Below are positions 24,101 through 33,581 of a stretch of DNA of 64,000 nucleotides, one piece after another. The stretch covers positions 463,929 through 527,928 of the forward strand of contig FN649735.1 of the NCBI GenBank assembly GCA_000310025.1, in the 5' to 3' direction. The DNA comes from Ectocarpus siliculosus (Eukaryota > Sar > Phaeophyceae > Ectocarpales > Ectocarpaceae). The stretch's first letter is position 1. Every line of letters starts with the position of its first letter. The notes under the pieces are model-generated. The model was not told the origin of the DNA, searched no databases, and saw only the letters and a list, made by a program, of their open reading frames with translations. The position numbers and the translations under genes are program-made.

Positions 24101-25206
24101 AGACACATCCCCTCCCCGCGACCAAAAATCACGGCGCAAGACTAACCCGCTACTTTCCGACACAAACAAATGCATCAATCGTTTCATCACCCGCGGTGTG
24201 CCAGGAACCTAACCCCGGTGCTACAGAACGCCAGCAGCCAATCGCATCAAACGAGACAATAAAAACACGCGGCTCAATAAATACCTCCAACAACCAATCA
24301 CATCACGAGGCAATGAAAGCAAGCGGCGCAAAAAATACCTCCACATTCTCAGGGCGGGCAGCGACGGCCGGGATCGACCTCAGCTCCACGAAATCGTTCA
24401 TCACATCCCCCTCCCGCTTCCAGACCGCGTCCCCCCCCCCGCCGCTGCTGGCCCCGTCCTCAGCCCCTTCGGGCTCGGGCGTCAACGCCACCAGACGGAA
24501 GGCGGAGTAGAGGCATGTCTGCGGGATTTCTCCCAGCAGCTGCCTTACCTGTAGAGGCGGCGGCGGCGGCGGCGCACGACGGTTTAACCGGAGGCAGACA
24601 GCCCACGAAGAAACAAGAATGGAATCGACACTTTGTATTGCAAATATGCTCCAATCGGTGGGTTGGTCTACTGTACCATGGGCCAACAAGACACGCACAC
24701 CGAGAAACAACATGCGGACGTGTGTAGGCACTCATGACCTCCTAAGACCCCCCACCATGTACCGACACGACCGAGTTTGGACATGCGGTAGCAGCACAAC
24801 CTACACCGGTGAGTGAGCCGGGACGACACCTCATTCACACCTGCATCACGAGCTCCATGCCCCCCAGGGGCTCGAGCACAAGCGGCGCGGCCGCCTCCGC
24901 CGGCGTCGCCTGCGGCGGGTGCACCGTCAACAACACCGCGATCTCCTGCTCTCCCCCTTCCTGTTCTGCTGCTGCTGCTGCTGCTTCCCCATTGCCGTCG
25001 ATGGCGGCTTCGCCGTCTTCTGCGTCGGCGGCAGCATCGACGCTCTTCCCCGTCGTCATCGCCGTAACAGCGGCAACATCGCCCACCGCCGCCGTTGCGG
25101 GCACCTTCGCCCCCGCCGCCGTCGGAGAAGGGGAGCCGGTGGCAGCAGCGGCGGCGGCGGCGGCGGTAGTGCCGGCGGCACTCACTTCGACCTTGTCAGG
25201 GACCAT
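3861..25206 (-). CDS. CLU: CLU (clustered mitochondria) protein homologue, at least 29 exons
   Basis: This is the cytosolic CLU/CluA/FRIENDLY protein, which in other eukaryotes keeps mitochondria dispersed and binds mRNAs for mitochondrial proteins. Twenty-nine exons were assembled by hand from family landmarks and phase-matched splice sites; the sum is about 1,575 residues, within the usual 1,300-1,500-plus range given the extra linkers. Order: N-terminal ubiquitin-like/CLU_N region (about 110-450), core CLU domain (about 490-810), central linker and eIF3-like middle region (about 810-1265), C-terminal TPR repeats (about 1265-1490), Ala/Gly/Lys tail. The start is the first ATG after an in-frame stop at 25291-25293; an upstream exon joining at CACAACAG|G (25210) is possible. 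One junction is unsolved: exon 22 (ends 10697) leaves phase 1 while exon 23 (starts 9738) enters in phase 0, so a small exon is missing or one boundary is wrong. Confidence 0.93.
4544..5150. mobile_element. nested foldback/MITE-like element in CLU intron 28
   Basis: A roughly 145-bp arm at about 4703-4845 returns inverted at about 5005-5150, with good identity including GGAACCGGAGAATGACACCA. The loop carries smaller hairpins, with AATTTCAAGCAGGAAGAT facing ATCTTCCTGCTTGAAA (also at 4638-4690). A second direct copy of the left part starts at 4544, about 263 bp upstream of 4807. No transposase frame is present, so this is a non-autonomous DNA element or fragments of two. Target-site duplications could not be fixed. 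Confidence 0.7.
7107..7186 (-). tRNA. tRNA-Leu(AAG): tRNA-Leu (anticodon AAG)
   Basis: The minus-strand sequence folds as a full cloverleaf. The 7-bp acceptor stem (GGTCAAG with CTTGATC) has one G-U pair and discriminator A at 7107. The A box is TGGCCGAGCGG, as in eukaryotic tRNA-Leu. The anticodon stem CTAGT/ACTAG carries loop TTAAGGC, which puts AAG at positions 34-36. There is a long class II variable arm and a B box GTTCGAATC with stem GTGAG/CTCAC. No intron and no encoded CCA. It reads codon CUU (and CUC after inosine formation). The gene sits within CLU intron 26 (6469-7473) on the same strand as CLU. Confidence 0.95.
7936..8091. repeat. two AGC triplet runs
   Basis: Runs of AGC at 7936-7980 and about 8060-8090, separated by unique sequence that repeats the phrase ATCAAGGCCCTAC (also just upstream). 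The second run lies directly beside the CLU exon 25 donor at 8096. Confidence 0.85.
8861..8898. repeat. GT microsatellite followed by a G run
   Basis: Alternating TG/GT for about 20 bases merging into about 16 Gs. It lies in CLU intron 23, about 60 bp upstream of exon 24 in the direction of transcription, where it reads as C-rich/CA-rich sequence. Confidence 0.8.
9447..9515. repeat. 36-bp tandem duplication
   Basis: Two adjacent copies containing CATAGTTACCAATCACATGT and the following TCAATACT, inside the CLU intron downstream of exon 23. Confidence 0.75.
10088..10210. repeat. 62-bp tandem duplication
   Basis: Two near-identical units begin GGTGTTTGCCATCGGG and end CGACGTTGTAAAACAAGCC (about 10088-10145 and 10150-10208). 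They lie in the CLU intron between exons 22 and 23. Confidence 0.85.
10560..10677 (-). repeat. tRNA-derived SINE-like element, copy 3
   Basis: Read on the minus strand it starts about 20 bp after the CLU exon 22 donor with a G run. It continues TGTACTCAT, then the A-box-like core GTAGTCGTTAGACCATTGACC, and later GGGTTCTCACC, which resembles a B box. It aligns with the copy at 11565-11440 over most of its length. Confidence 0.55.
10697..20143 (-). CDS. CLU: CLU exons 9-22 (core CLU domain and middle region)
   Basis: Exons (minus): 20143-19995, 19361-19278, 18874-18728, 18090-17950, 17298-17110, 16515-16379, 15804-15711, 15228-15076, 14540-14139, 13750-13652, 13030-12900, 12276-12196, 11697-11583, 10949-10697. 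Diagnostic pieces: WNDEYQCLLELPSGTAEL; HVFVFNNIFFSYAAD; IAQSLVPGIL; VVYGAMEHGQPLRGNEK; VEMKGIVGSDGR joined to SYLLDVSRVTPRDANW (family GNDGR.YLLDL.R..P.D.N); AVLRPELLTMF; NVNVFMPYK; GVNMRYLGRLA; EMVAR|AATHVFNRYM; FLNCLI; LTPDGLWQSV. Each junction keeps phase. Exon 17 has a long acidic, low-complexity insert before the NVNVF motif, and its donor (GTCGGG) is weak. Confidence 0.9.
11440..11565 (-). repeat. tRNA-derived SINE-like element, copy 2
   Basis: Minus-strand copy starting about 18 bp after the CLU exon 21 donor. It has the same G-rich lead, TGTACTCAT, core GTAGTCGTTAGGCCATTGACC, then GGGGCTTCGCCGGGCCAGG in the B-box position. A partial relative of the latter part may lie at about 61966-62030 (minus). 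Confidence 0.5.
11720..11830. repeat. three-copy repeat with A tracts
   Basis: TTCAACGATGGCGGTGCATG occurs three times, each followed by a run of A (up to about 16). It lies in CLU intron 20, upstream of exon 21. Confidence 0.85.
12117..12530. repeat. CT microsatellite and TCTTC repeat flanking CLU exon 20
   Basis: A (TC)n run lies at 12117-12152 with interrupted continuation to 12180. A TTCTC/TCTTC pentamer array lies at about 12465-12525. The first is just downstream of the exon 20 donor (12196) on the transcribed strand. Confidence 0.8.
13141..13268. repeat. TTGTAG hexamer array
   Basis: About twenty copies of TTGTAG with occasional TTGCAG or TTGTAA variants. It opens a Leu-Gln repeat frame on the minus strand that is an artefact. 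It lies in CLU intron 18. The unit is not the plant/algal telomere repeat. Confidence 0.9.
13785..13890 (+). repeat. tRNA-derived SINE-like element, copy 4
   Basis: A G run, TACTCATGCATTGGGAGG, then GTTGTTAGACCATTGACC and GGACGGAGCATTGTTCGCC, matching the minus-strand copies at 10.6 and 11.5 kb. This copy is antisense to CLU and starts about 30 bp from the exon 18 acceptor. Confidence 0.5.
16950..17062. repeat. short direct repeat pair
   Basis: CACCAACACCAC followed by GCCAGCAAAGCAAG occurs at about 16952 and again at about 17037, in CLU intron 13. Confidence 0.7.
17392..17560. repeat. about 31-bp direct repeat, 135 bp apart
   Basis: GATTCGTTSAATCCCACC followed by WAACGGCGGTACT occurs at about 17393 and 17528, in CLU intron 12. 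Confidence 0.7.
17897..17938. repeat. CAA triplet run
   Basis: An interrupted (ACAACAACA)n run immediately inside CLU intron 12, next to the exon 12 donor (17950). Confidence 0.8.
18410..18590. repeat. diverged tandem repeat of about 58 bp
   Basis: Two related segments (about 18416-18478 and 18537-18594) share GTTGGGG, CTTC, GAGACT/GAGGCT, AAGTGGCG and CTTCGATG in the same order. They lie in CLU intron 11. Confidence 0.55.
18612..18712 (-). repeat. dispersed 'TAGCATCGACC' repeat, copy A
   Basis: On the minus strand it begins TAGCATCGACCGCGC about 15 bp inside CLU intron 11. It continues CGGCTGGCCAAT, GTCAGTGCGGTTGAAAACA, and an AATGCTTC/GGCC/TGGGACC tail. Copies B (21287-21382) and C (53175-53278) match in the same order and orientation. 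Confidence 0.75.
20641..20715. repeat. about 38-bp tandem duplication
   Basis: Two adjacent units with AGGATTGG, ATAT, AAA and CCTA..AAAG..CAC, in CLU intron 8 just downstream of the exon 8 donor. Confidence 0.65.
20788..25206 (-). CDS. CLU: CLU exons 1-8 (N-terminal region)
   Basis: Exons (minus strand): 25206-24841, 24548-24339, 23869-23808, 23488-23367 (3' end could be 23361), 22817-22609, 22093-21893, 21637-21470, 20923-20788. Landmarks are MELVMQ|VRQLLGEIPQTC, then NDFVELRSI, EPYTVSTARQHLQKF, SVSAWNPPPPQRRLVGDLMY and GGFYVNGTSRGNFDPRPISG. They match the family pattern of ubiquitin-like head, then SAWNPPP...GDL.YL and CVTA..GFYVN. Exon 1 is mostly Ala/Gly-rich filler, and exon 4 is a Lys/Gly-rich linker with no counterpart that I know in CLU proteins. 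All joins except the exon 4 donor use good GT and AG sites and keep phase. Confidence 0.9.
21287..21382 (-). repeat. dispersed 'TAGCATCGACC' repeat, copy B
   Basis: Begins TAGCATCGACCGCGCCA about 87 bp inside CLU intron 7 on the transcribed strand, followed by CGGCTGACTAG and CTCAATGCGGCTGAAAACAG. It aligns with copies A and C. Confidence 0.7.
22240..22600. repeat. CA-rich imperfect repeat tract
   Basis: Degenerate AACAAC/CACCAC repeats containing the phrase ACAACACCACAGTGGCAACA twice. The Thr/Asn/His-rich frame they open is not a gene. The tract sits in CLU intron 5, between exons 5 and 6. Confidence 0.8.
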
Positions 25207-26157
25207 CTCACACCTGTTGTGGTCATTGGGCACGTCGTAGGGGGGTGGGGGGTGGGAGGAGGTAGGCAACCGTGGTTGGTCATTGGATTCTCACGATTGT
25301 ATACAGCAGTCCAACGTCACTCGGCCAGAAGCTGCCGAAAAATAGGGGGTATGCAGGGGGTCAGAATGGCTACGCACAGCCTGTTGACAATTGTTGTTAC
25401 TGTAACTGTACTTTTTCTCGCTGATGCGCTGTCACGATTTCATCTCTATCCACAGACGGAAGAGCCCGGGATATCTTTGTTTCTGTGTGAGAGTTTCATT
25501 CATTCTCTGGGAGGGGAAGAAAACAAGATGATTGCAGCGGTACGTAAAACGTGCGAGTGATCGCACCCTCCCCCCAGGCAGACTCCCATAGCCCTACTAT
25601 CTCACACAACCGAGAGGGCACCAATGTTGAAAAGGGTGTTTTCGGAAAGAGTACTGTACTATTCGCGCCGTCTTACGTGACAGTGCAGTCGTGGGGCAAT
25701 CGGGCAGTGAACAGTCAGTGCAAGGGGCGGTGCGATTACTCGCGCGACTACGGCAGTCGAAATGCGTGACACGTGCTCATCCCCGCTGGCAAAACATATC
25801 TTCTTCGTGCTGGCCTAGACCCAGATAACATTGGCTGGAAATACCATGCCGACTAGAATGAACGGAACACAGTGCTATTCTGGCAATGGTGCTGGGAAAT
25901 GAAGCCACAACACGGAACACGGAACATACTGTAAGGACGTGCGGAACAGCACCTACTGCTGTAGTGGCATCCTGGTCAGCTACAAGAATTTGTGGCGGAG
26001 ATGTTCCGCGCTTAGAGGCGGATTATTGCACCATCATCAAGACCGGGTGGCCGAACAGCAGATAACCAACCCTGTTCTGCTGAACAAGACACATCGCGGT
26101 GTAACATATACTTCGTGTTGGACAAAGGACGCTTACGTTCTTCACTCAACCATCTCA

Positions 26158-26298
26158 ACAAAACACAACAAAGAACAACAAAACACAACAAAACACAACA
26201 AAACACAACAAAACACAACAAAGCACAACAAAACACAACAAAACACAACAAAACACAACAAAACACAACAAAACACAACAAAACACAACAAAACACAA
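26158..26298. repeat. decamer minisatellite
   Basis: About fourteen head-to-tail copies of AAAACACAAC, one with a G variant (AAAGCACAAC). The units are contiguous with no spacers. Confidence 0.95.
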
Positions 26299-28516
26299 CG
26301 CACATCACAGTGAATCGCACAACCCCTCCGCGAACACGGACACCTTGAAAACGTCGGACGACGTTAAGGGGGGGAAGAAGAGCAATTTTGATGTTGACGA
26401 ACTTTGAAAGCAAACGCAAGAGGTCCAGAAATTGTACAAAAGACACACAAGACCAATCGGAAGGCATCGCGAAAAACAGCAATCGTTGATTCTCGCACAG
26501 GGCGGCAGTAGAGGCTGCTCAAAACATACATTTCACGACGCCTCTTAATGGTGTCCTCTACCGATGACAATACAATGCCTAACCTAACCCTGGCGGGAAG
26601 GTTGTTTTCTCTCTTTGTCTAGGATCAAAGTATGGGAAAAGAGCCAGCGTCAAAACCCCTGTTCTTCCCCCCTTAAGGACCTGTTTCGGAATACTGCTGA
26701 GAATACGAGCACACGGGCCGTTAGTATTCAAAGAAGGAAGGCGGAAGGCAAATATTGAAGAATGGCCTAGAATACCACGGTTGTTACCCTAAGAACGCAG
26801 GAGAGGGGAGCAAAGCGGTATGTGGACGGTACACAGATCCGCAGATCGAGACAGAACGGCGGTCTTGGGCTTGAACGGATTCGTACCCCCGGGAGGCAGG
26901 CTACCTGACGGCAGCAACAGCTGCAGTTCTCACGCTTTTTGTGTTGAGTGGTGGGGCGTGGCGCTTCTCCGAGTCTGGCATGCCGTAGACTTACAGGAGG
27001 AGGACTACACCGATCATGGTGAACCAAGCGGCAGTTTCATTCTCGGCACGAGGTACGAGGGCCGGCGGGTTTCATGACTGGAAAAATGGAATGAAAGCAC
27101 GGCACATGGCAACCGTGATGTTGCGGGCGAAGGGGAGCCCCCCCCCGTTCAAGCTCCGTTGCTAGTGTACTTCACAACCAAGAGGGGCGCGGACCGGCCA
27201 ATGTGTCGAAGCAAAGCTCTATCGGCGCATTTTTCCCCAAAACCAATACTTTCCCGGAACTGGAGGCATCCTTCTGGACTGGAGAAATCGCCAAGCTGTG
27301 AACGACTGTTAATAGGGGGGGTGGGTGGCGTGCGATCACTCTCACAGCTCACGGCGGTACACACTGCGGTTACGCCGCCGAACAAAAAAAGGGAGATTCG
27401 TGTTACAGAAGTACAAATGAACCGTCCGTGGAAGTTTCACGTTTTCCGCAACATCAGCACTTGTGCAGCAAGCTACCCACCGCACACAACACCGCTAGCT
27501 CTCTCCTAAATAGGCCGGCACCACCTCATTTGTCCCGTTGCATGACTGCCAAACACACGCTGTGTGTCAAACACAGCTAGCAGTTGCACGCATAGGTCGT
27601 GAGTAATCTGTGACCGCGGCCGCTGGGTTTCTGCCACCGATATCTAGTGGAGCACACGGGTGCTGCAAACTGGTTTTGACAAAGGAAAAGGGGGCCGGGA
27701 ACACAGCGCGGCAGCAGCATTGAAACTGCGTGGCTGGCCGAAAGAGGAAAAACGCCGCTTTTTTGTTGCATCTGCATGAACTTCGGTCGAGCTTTCTACA
27801 GCAGTAGTTCCCAGCAGACCCAGCCCCCTGGGGGCACCGTTCAAACGTACGAATAAAGAACCGTGAAGCAAAGGCTGCTCTCGTCTGCCGATGCGACGTT
27901 GTAAATGGCCGATGCGTGCCCACAGCACCTCCATAATCTGTGCGGGCGTAGTAATCCATGCGCAAGGCAACATGTTGTGCACCTTCGCGGGTTTTTGTTG
28001 CACTTGTGTAGATACAATATACCGAGAATAAGGCGGCACTGCTGGCAGCGGGAGATTGATTGCAGACTCAAAACCAAACCTGCATCATCAATCAACGCCG
28101 CCTCTCCCGAAGAACTGATGACTTGGGGAGGGGGGGGGCGCTGCCCAGCTGCAGCACCATGGGTAGCAAGGTGCACGCAGAGGGCGCACGTGGGACGAAT
28201 TCGCACACAAATCCTTGACAGCAGTATCAGGCGCGGTGGTGGTTGTGCCAAAGGGGTGCGGGGTTCTCGTGGATACAGATTTGCTTGCTGATGACGATGA
28301 CTCGGGGCGCTGAGGCGGCGCGATAACCAAAATACGATGATACAGCAGCTGCACCACGCTCAACCACTCACAGGCAACAGACCTGCAAACTCGACAGACC
28401 CAAGTGCGTACTCGAGAGAACTCGACCACCAAACGCCACGAGGTATTCCTGCGTAGGACGCCTGTCTTACCCTGTTAAACCAGACCGCTTGCCGGAACGT
28501 TGCTGTGGCTGCGAAG

Positions 28517-28518
<2 letters not shown>

Positions 28519-28573
<55 letters not shown>
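28519..28573. repeat. CTG triplet run
   Basis: About eighteen CTG units, roughly 380 bp upstream of the FNBP4-like start codon. Confidence 0.9.
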
Positions 28574-28576
<3 letters not shown>

Positions 28577-28953
28577 TATTGCTGCTGTTGGAAACAGGCG
28601 TTCTGGGCCGCTCCAAAGCTCGCTCAGTTGCAGGTAGCTTCTATCCAAGCACACCGTCTTATTATCGATCAGCAAGATACCTCGTCGAACACAGCAAGCG
28701 GAGCGAGGGAGAGAGCTGGACAGTCGATGGCCAGCAGAGAGCAGAGATGTGGGTGCGGCGATTTCCTTGAGGGTCCGAAATGGAGGCCCGCAGCTGGGAA
28801 TCACAATCAACCGTCCGAATGTACGTGCGGAGCCGCCAATGCTCCGCTCGACACCGGGGCGACAAACTCCAGACCCGCTTCGACACCAACACTGAGCAAC
28901 ACACGCCCCTATAGCGGACGGGCGCACGCACAAGAGACTTGAAATATATACCA

Positions 28954-31900
28954 ATGGGGCGTCGCCCAGTGCGTCGCGCCGCTCCACCTAGCGATGGCGC
29001 TGTAGGCGGCGTAGCCGGGATCCCCTCTCCATCGTCCTCAGCAGCAGCAGCCTCTGAGGGCAAGGTACCGGCTGCGGCAGCGGGCGAACCGGCGGCGGCG
29101 GCGGCGGCGGCGGCGCCTAAAGGAGACACGGGAGGTAAGAATCCGTTGATGGGCCTCCTTCACTACGGGTCGGACTCCGAGGAAGAGGAGCCTCCAGCGC
29201 AACAGCCGGCATCGGCATCGTCCGTCTCCACTCCGGACCCATCGCCTGCAGAGAGTGTAACGTACACGCTCCCGACCGGCTGGCAGCAGTGCATGGACAA
29301 CGCCGGCCTGGTGTACTTCTGGAACACCGAGACCGGCGATACGTCGTGGGACCCGCCAGAGGGCACGGAGAGAAAGGTTTCGAAGGCGAGCAGCGCTGTT
29401 GATACGCCGTCTGAAGCACCGCCGATCGTCCCTGAAGCCGTCGCTGATGCTGCTAGCCGAGAAGCGCCGGCGGGCAGCGATGCCACGAGCGACACGGCCA
29501 GCGAGGCTGAAGAGGACAAAGCGGTGGCGGTAGCAGTAGCAACAGAAGATGAGGGCGCGAGTCGTGCAAGCACCAATAGCTCTGGTGTCGCTGCTGCCGC
29601 TGCTGCTGCTGTGTCCGAGGTATGCGTTGATACCGAGGAGGTAGAGAAAGGCGCAGTTAGCGGCGAGCAAGAAGTCGCGGACAGTGCCATTCCAAAGCGA
29701 TCCCCACGCTCAGCCACGGACCGGCCTGCCGCCCAAGATCGAAGGATGGCAGCCGTGGGAGAGGAGCAGAAAGGGGAAGAAGAACTCCCGCAGCAAAGTA
29801 AATCCACGGGCACTGGCAGCTCTGACGTCCCCGTTGCTGCAACGGCGGGCATCGACGATCTCCTCGCGGGCATCGAGGCGGAGCTTTTGCTCGGCGCCGG
29901 CGACGGCGAGGGTGACCTTGACGGCGACAAAGACGAGGTAAAGGGCAGCGCAGTCGAAGAGAACGGTGACACAAGGGCAACGGGAGAGGAAGAGGACTTC
30001 GCGCCGCTGCAGGAGGTGGCGCCCGGTCTCGACGTGCGGGCGCAAGAGGCTCACGCCGAGCTTGCCGCCTTGCTCGCGGTGGCGGCCGAAGGGAAGGGAG
30101 AGGAGGCGGGGTTGTCTGTTGTTGAAGCCACCGACCCGTCGGTGAGGTTGGGCATCGAGCTTGCCGCTGTGCTTCGTGCTCGCTTATCAGACTGGAGACA
30201 AGGCGAGTGCATGGATGGAATTGAGGTTTGTTGGAAACGGGGTGGTCACGAAATACAGCAGTCAAAAAAAGAGTCTTCCCATGTAATTGATTCACACTTT
30301 GTACTATTCCTTCCGTCAACAACTTGCTCCAGTATATTGACCACGCCACCTTTTGAGAATGAACTCCTCAGATACTCAACCTGCTCGCGAGTTGATGGTG
30401 CTCACTAGATTGTGGGAACCCCCCCTTGCAGTTTCCGGTTGTTCTTGCCTCTTCATCTGCTACGATAGCCAATGTCCTCATGTCTCTCAATCGTTTTCCT
30501 TTCGCTCGCGTCCCTTGTCAATCCCACGGATATGCGAACGGTGCAGGCGGCCTTGACGGCACCTTCTTCGTTCTCAAGCTCGAGGAGATGGCGGTGGAGG
30601 CTCGTTCAGCCCTCGGTCCGTCTTCTTGCGCCACAGCACCAGCGGCGACCGGACAGTCTCAAAGTCAGACTCGGCCGGAGCTCGCCGCTTCCGTTGATGT
30701 CATCACCCCAGGTGCGAACGGCGCCGTTTCTTCAGCGGGCAGCCTCCCAGACGTGGTGGATCCCCCGCCAGGCGATGCCACAGAGCGAGATGCAGCAGCA
30801 GTTTCGGACGGCAAGAAGCCGAAGGGCCGTTCTAAAAAGCGGCCGCGTGTTCGAGGGGCGGCCACCAAGGCGGCTTCCGTGGACAATGGGGAGGCAGTTT
30901 CGACCAGTAGTGTCGACGACGGCGCGGCGGAGGGTGTACCGGCATCCCACGCTGCTGACGATAACGCCTCTTCTTCGACCGCTTCTGGTACTGATGCTGA
31001 TGCCGAGGCCGTGAGAGCGGCAAGGAACGCTGAGAAGCTCAAGTGGGCGGACGAAGTATCTGCGGCGGCGTCTGCTGCAGTCGCCGCCGCAGCCGCACAT
31101 GCTCAAGCTAAAAAAGAGCTCGCGAAGGCAGAGTCGGAGGCGAAAGTTGCTGTCATCGGGACCGTCGAGGAGGGGGTTACCGACTCGGAAGGTTCCAACA
31201 GCGACCGGCGCGGAAAACACGCTGCTTCGGGTGACGATGCTACCAGTGACAAGAGGAAGAATGCCACGTCAACAGATACGCTTGCTACCGCGAGGGCAAT
31301 CGTAGAAGGCACTATTGACTTGGGGGGGGTCGGTGACGATGATGATGACGATGATGATAATGAGGGGAAGGAAGATGGCGAGGTGACTGTCGTACCCGCT
31401 GCGACAGAGGGAGGGGCGGCGACGTCGGGGGCGAAGGATGATGCGCCGTCGGTGCCAGCACCGGACACGAGCGAATCGGGGATCGTGATCGCGAAGGACC
31501 CTACACTTCCCGATGTTCCAAGGTGCGTTTGGTCTGGCTTGTTCTGGTCTGGTCGATGATGCGGTTTCACGGCGGTGTTGGTCTCCTTGGTTGCGGAATA
31601 CGCGTCAAACGTTTTGCCTGGTGTTGCCTCTCTTTGTCTCCGTCCAGTCTCGAGTTGTCTCCGTTTTGGTGTTTCTTGTACTCTTGGCTAAATTGGTGCG
31701 TATGGGCGGTGGTTGGGCGTGGCGGCGGTATCGTGCCAAACACCAATCGCAATACGCGACTCCCTTGTGTTTCTTGTCTGGGGCCTGCGTTTCTGTCTCA
31801 GTTTTCGTCAAACATCTCATGTCGTTGTGCTTAGCGCCACCATCCCCACCCCTCGCCCTGTGCTTTCCCTCCCGACGACACCCACGCGTTCGCCGCCCGC

Positions 31901-33546
31901 GATTCTCAGTGGGTGGTCGGCCGTGTTTGACACAACACATCAAGCCTACTACTACCACAACCTTACCACCGACGAGACCTCTTGGGTGCTACCGGCTACG
32001 GTTGCCGAATCACACCCAGCGGACAGCAAGCCTGAAAAGTCGTCGCCGGAACGGGACGAGCGTCCTCGCGAGAGTAAGAAGTCCAAGGCTGACGAAGGCG
32101 ACGCTAGCACCGGGGGAGGTGAACGACGGTCTGAATCGAGTAACCGGTCGCGCCGACGAGGGTCACCGGGAGACGAAGGAGGCAGCGAGCGAGCCGAGGC
32201 ATCGGCTGCAAGCAATTCTGCGGGGAAAAGCGTCGAAACGAAACTCGAAAAACGATCCTCCAGAAGGAGAGATGTCGCGTCTGGTGCTGCTTCATCTGAA
32301 GCATCGCAGGACGAGAAGCCTGCACCGGCGGCGTCGACAGATGCTGCGGCTAAGGAGGGCGACTCGGCGAGCATACCAGAATCCCTCTCGAGGTACGAGT
32401 AGTTTGCTGTTGGGTTGGAGGGAACAGCTTCCCGATCGCGCCGCGTGCGGTGGGTGAACAATGGGAGGGAAGTGTCTTCAGGTCACGTGCGTTCGACTAC
32501 TGCTGTTTGTTTCAAGTATGACGTCACGGACGTCACTCTTGCATCGTTGCCTTATCGGTTGCTGTTGCTTGCGGACGGAGTTTGCATATGTTTGGTGGTC
32601 GCATGGCATGTCCCTCCCCGCCCCCCGCCCCCCAACGCGCGTCATCTCTACTTTTCGTGGCATAAGCGGGCGTTACGGAGCAGGGCGCTGGGAAGGGCCA
32701 ACCGCCGTCGAGGGTGATGAAGCGGGACTCTTCGAAGGCGGCAACGGTCTGAAACGTGGCGATCGTTCGTGCATGTGACCATCGCAGCGCACCCAAGAGA
32801 GGCACTGGGGAGATGTGTCTCCACCTGTTAGGAGGGTGATGCTGTAGGCGACCACTCATGACTACCCCACGCAAGCCTTGCCTACGTCGTGGCCACGTGC
32901 CACCACGGCCAAGACGTCAAGTCTTGGATAGCTTTCGATTGGACGTCTGTCACGGGTACGGTGCGGACGAACGAGGCGTTCGTTCGATTACCGGCTCAGT
33001 CAAGTCTACGAAGGATGACCGACCCTCTTCGAAAATGATCGGCTGATGCCCCTCAGCTTCGTGATGTGAAGAGTCGACCTCTGGCTTCCCTCGGGCAGCA
33101 CTATCTTGTTTATCAGTTGTTGTCCGCAACAGCCCCACGCCGCTCTCCGGCAGAAAAAGATCTGTGCTTGCGCATTGGCAAAACGCTCTCTCTCCCGCGC
33201 GCTCAAGGATCGACAACAGGTGAGTGGTCAAGCAGGTCGGGGGAGCATTTCAGTGAGCGCTGTGCGCCACTCCACGTACGCCAGACCTTCTATGGCTGAC
33301 TTTCTATCGCCCTCCCCCCCCCATCCCCTCGCTTCCCTCCGCCCTATTCCTCCGTCTGTCGTTGCCACGGTTGTCATTCCTCTCGTGCTCCCCGACCACA
33401 CCGAAAAAAATCTTCATGGGCACACACGCGTCGGGTGTTCCGCAGCACCTGGGTACCCGTCTGGGACGACAACCACCAGGCGTTCTACTACCACGATACC
33501 GTCACCGACGAGACTTCGTGGGATCCTCCCGCTGCCGCGAGTGTTC

Positions 33547-33581
<35 letters not shown>

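Larger units (their letters stand above)
25207..28953. other. intergenic region between divergent CLU and FNBP4-like genes
   Basis: No conserved protein fragment on either strand. It must hold the 5' regions of both genes. It contains a decamer array (26158-26298) and a CTG run (28519-28573). Several 100-170-codon frames here are GC-driven or repeat-driven and resemble nothing I know. An unseen 5' exon of CLU is possible. Confidence 0.5.

Noticed and set aside
26158-26298. regular short repeats that might suggest a CRISPR array
   Set aside because: The 10-bp units are contiguous with no spacers, in a eukaryotic intron-rich context; it is a minisatellite.
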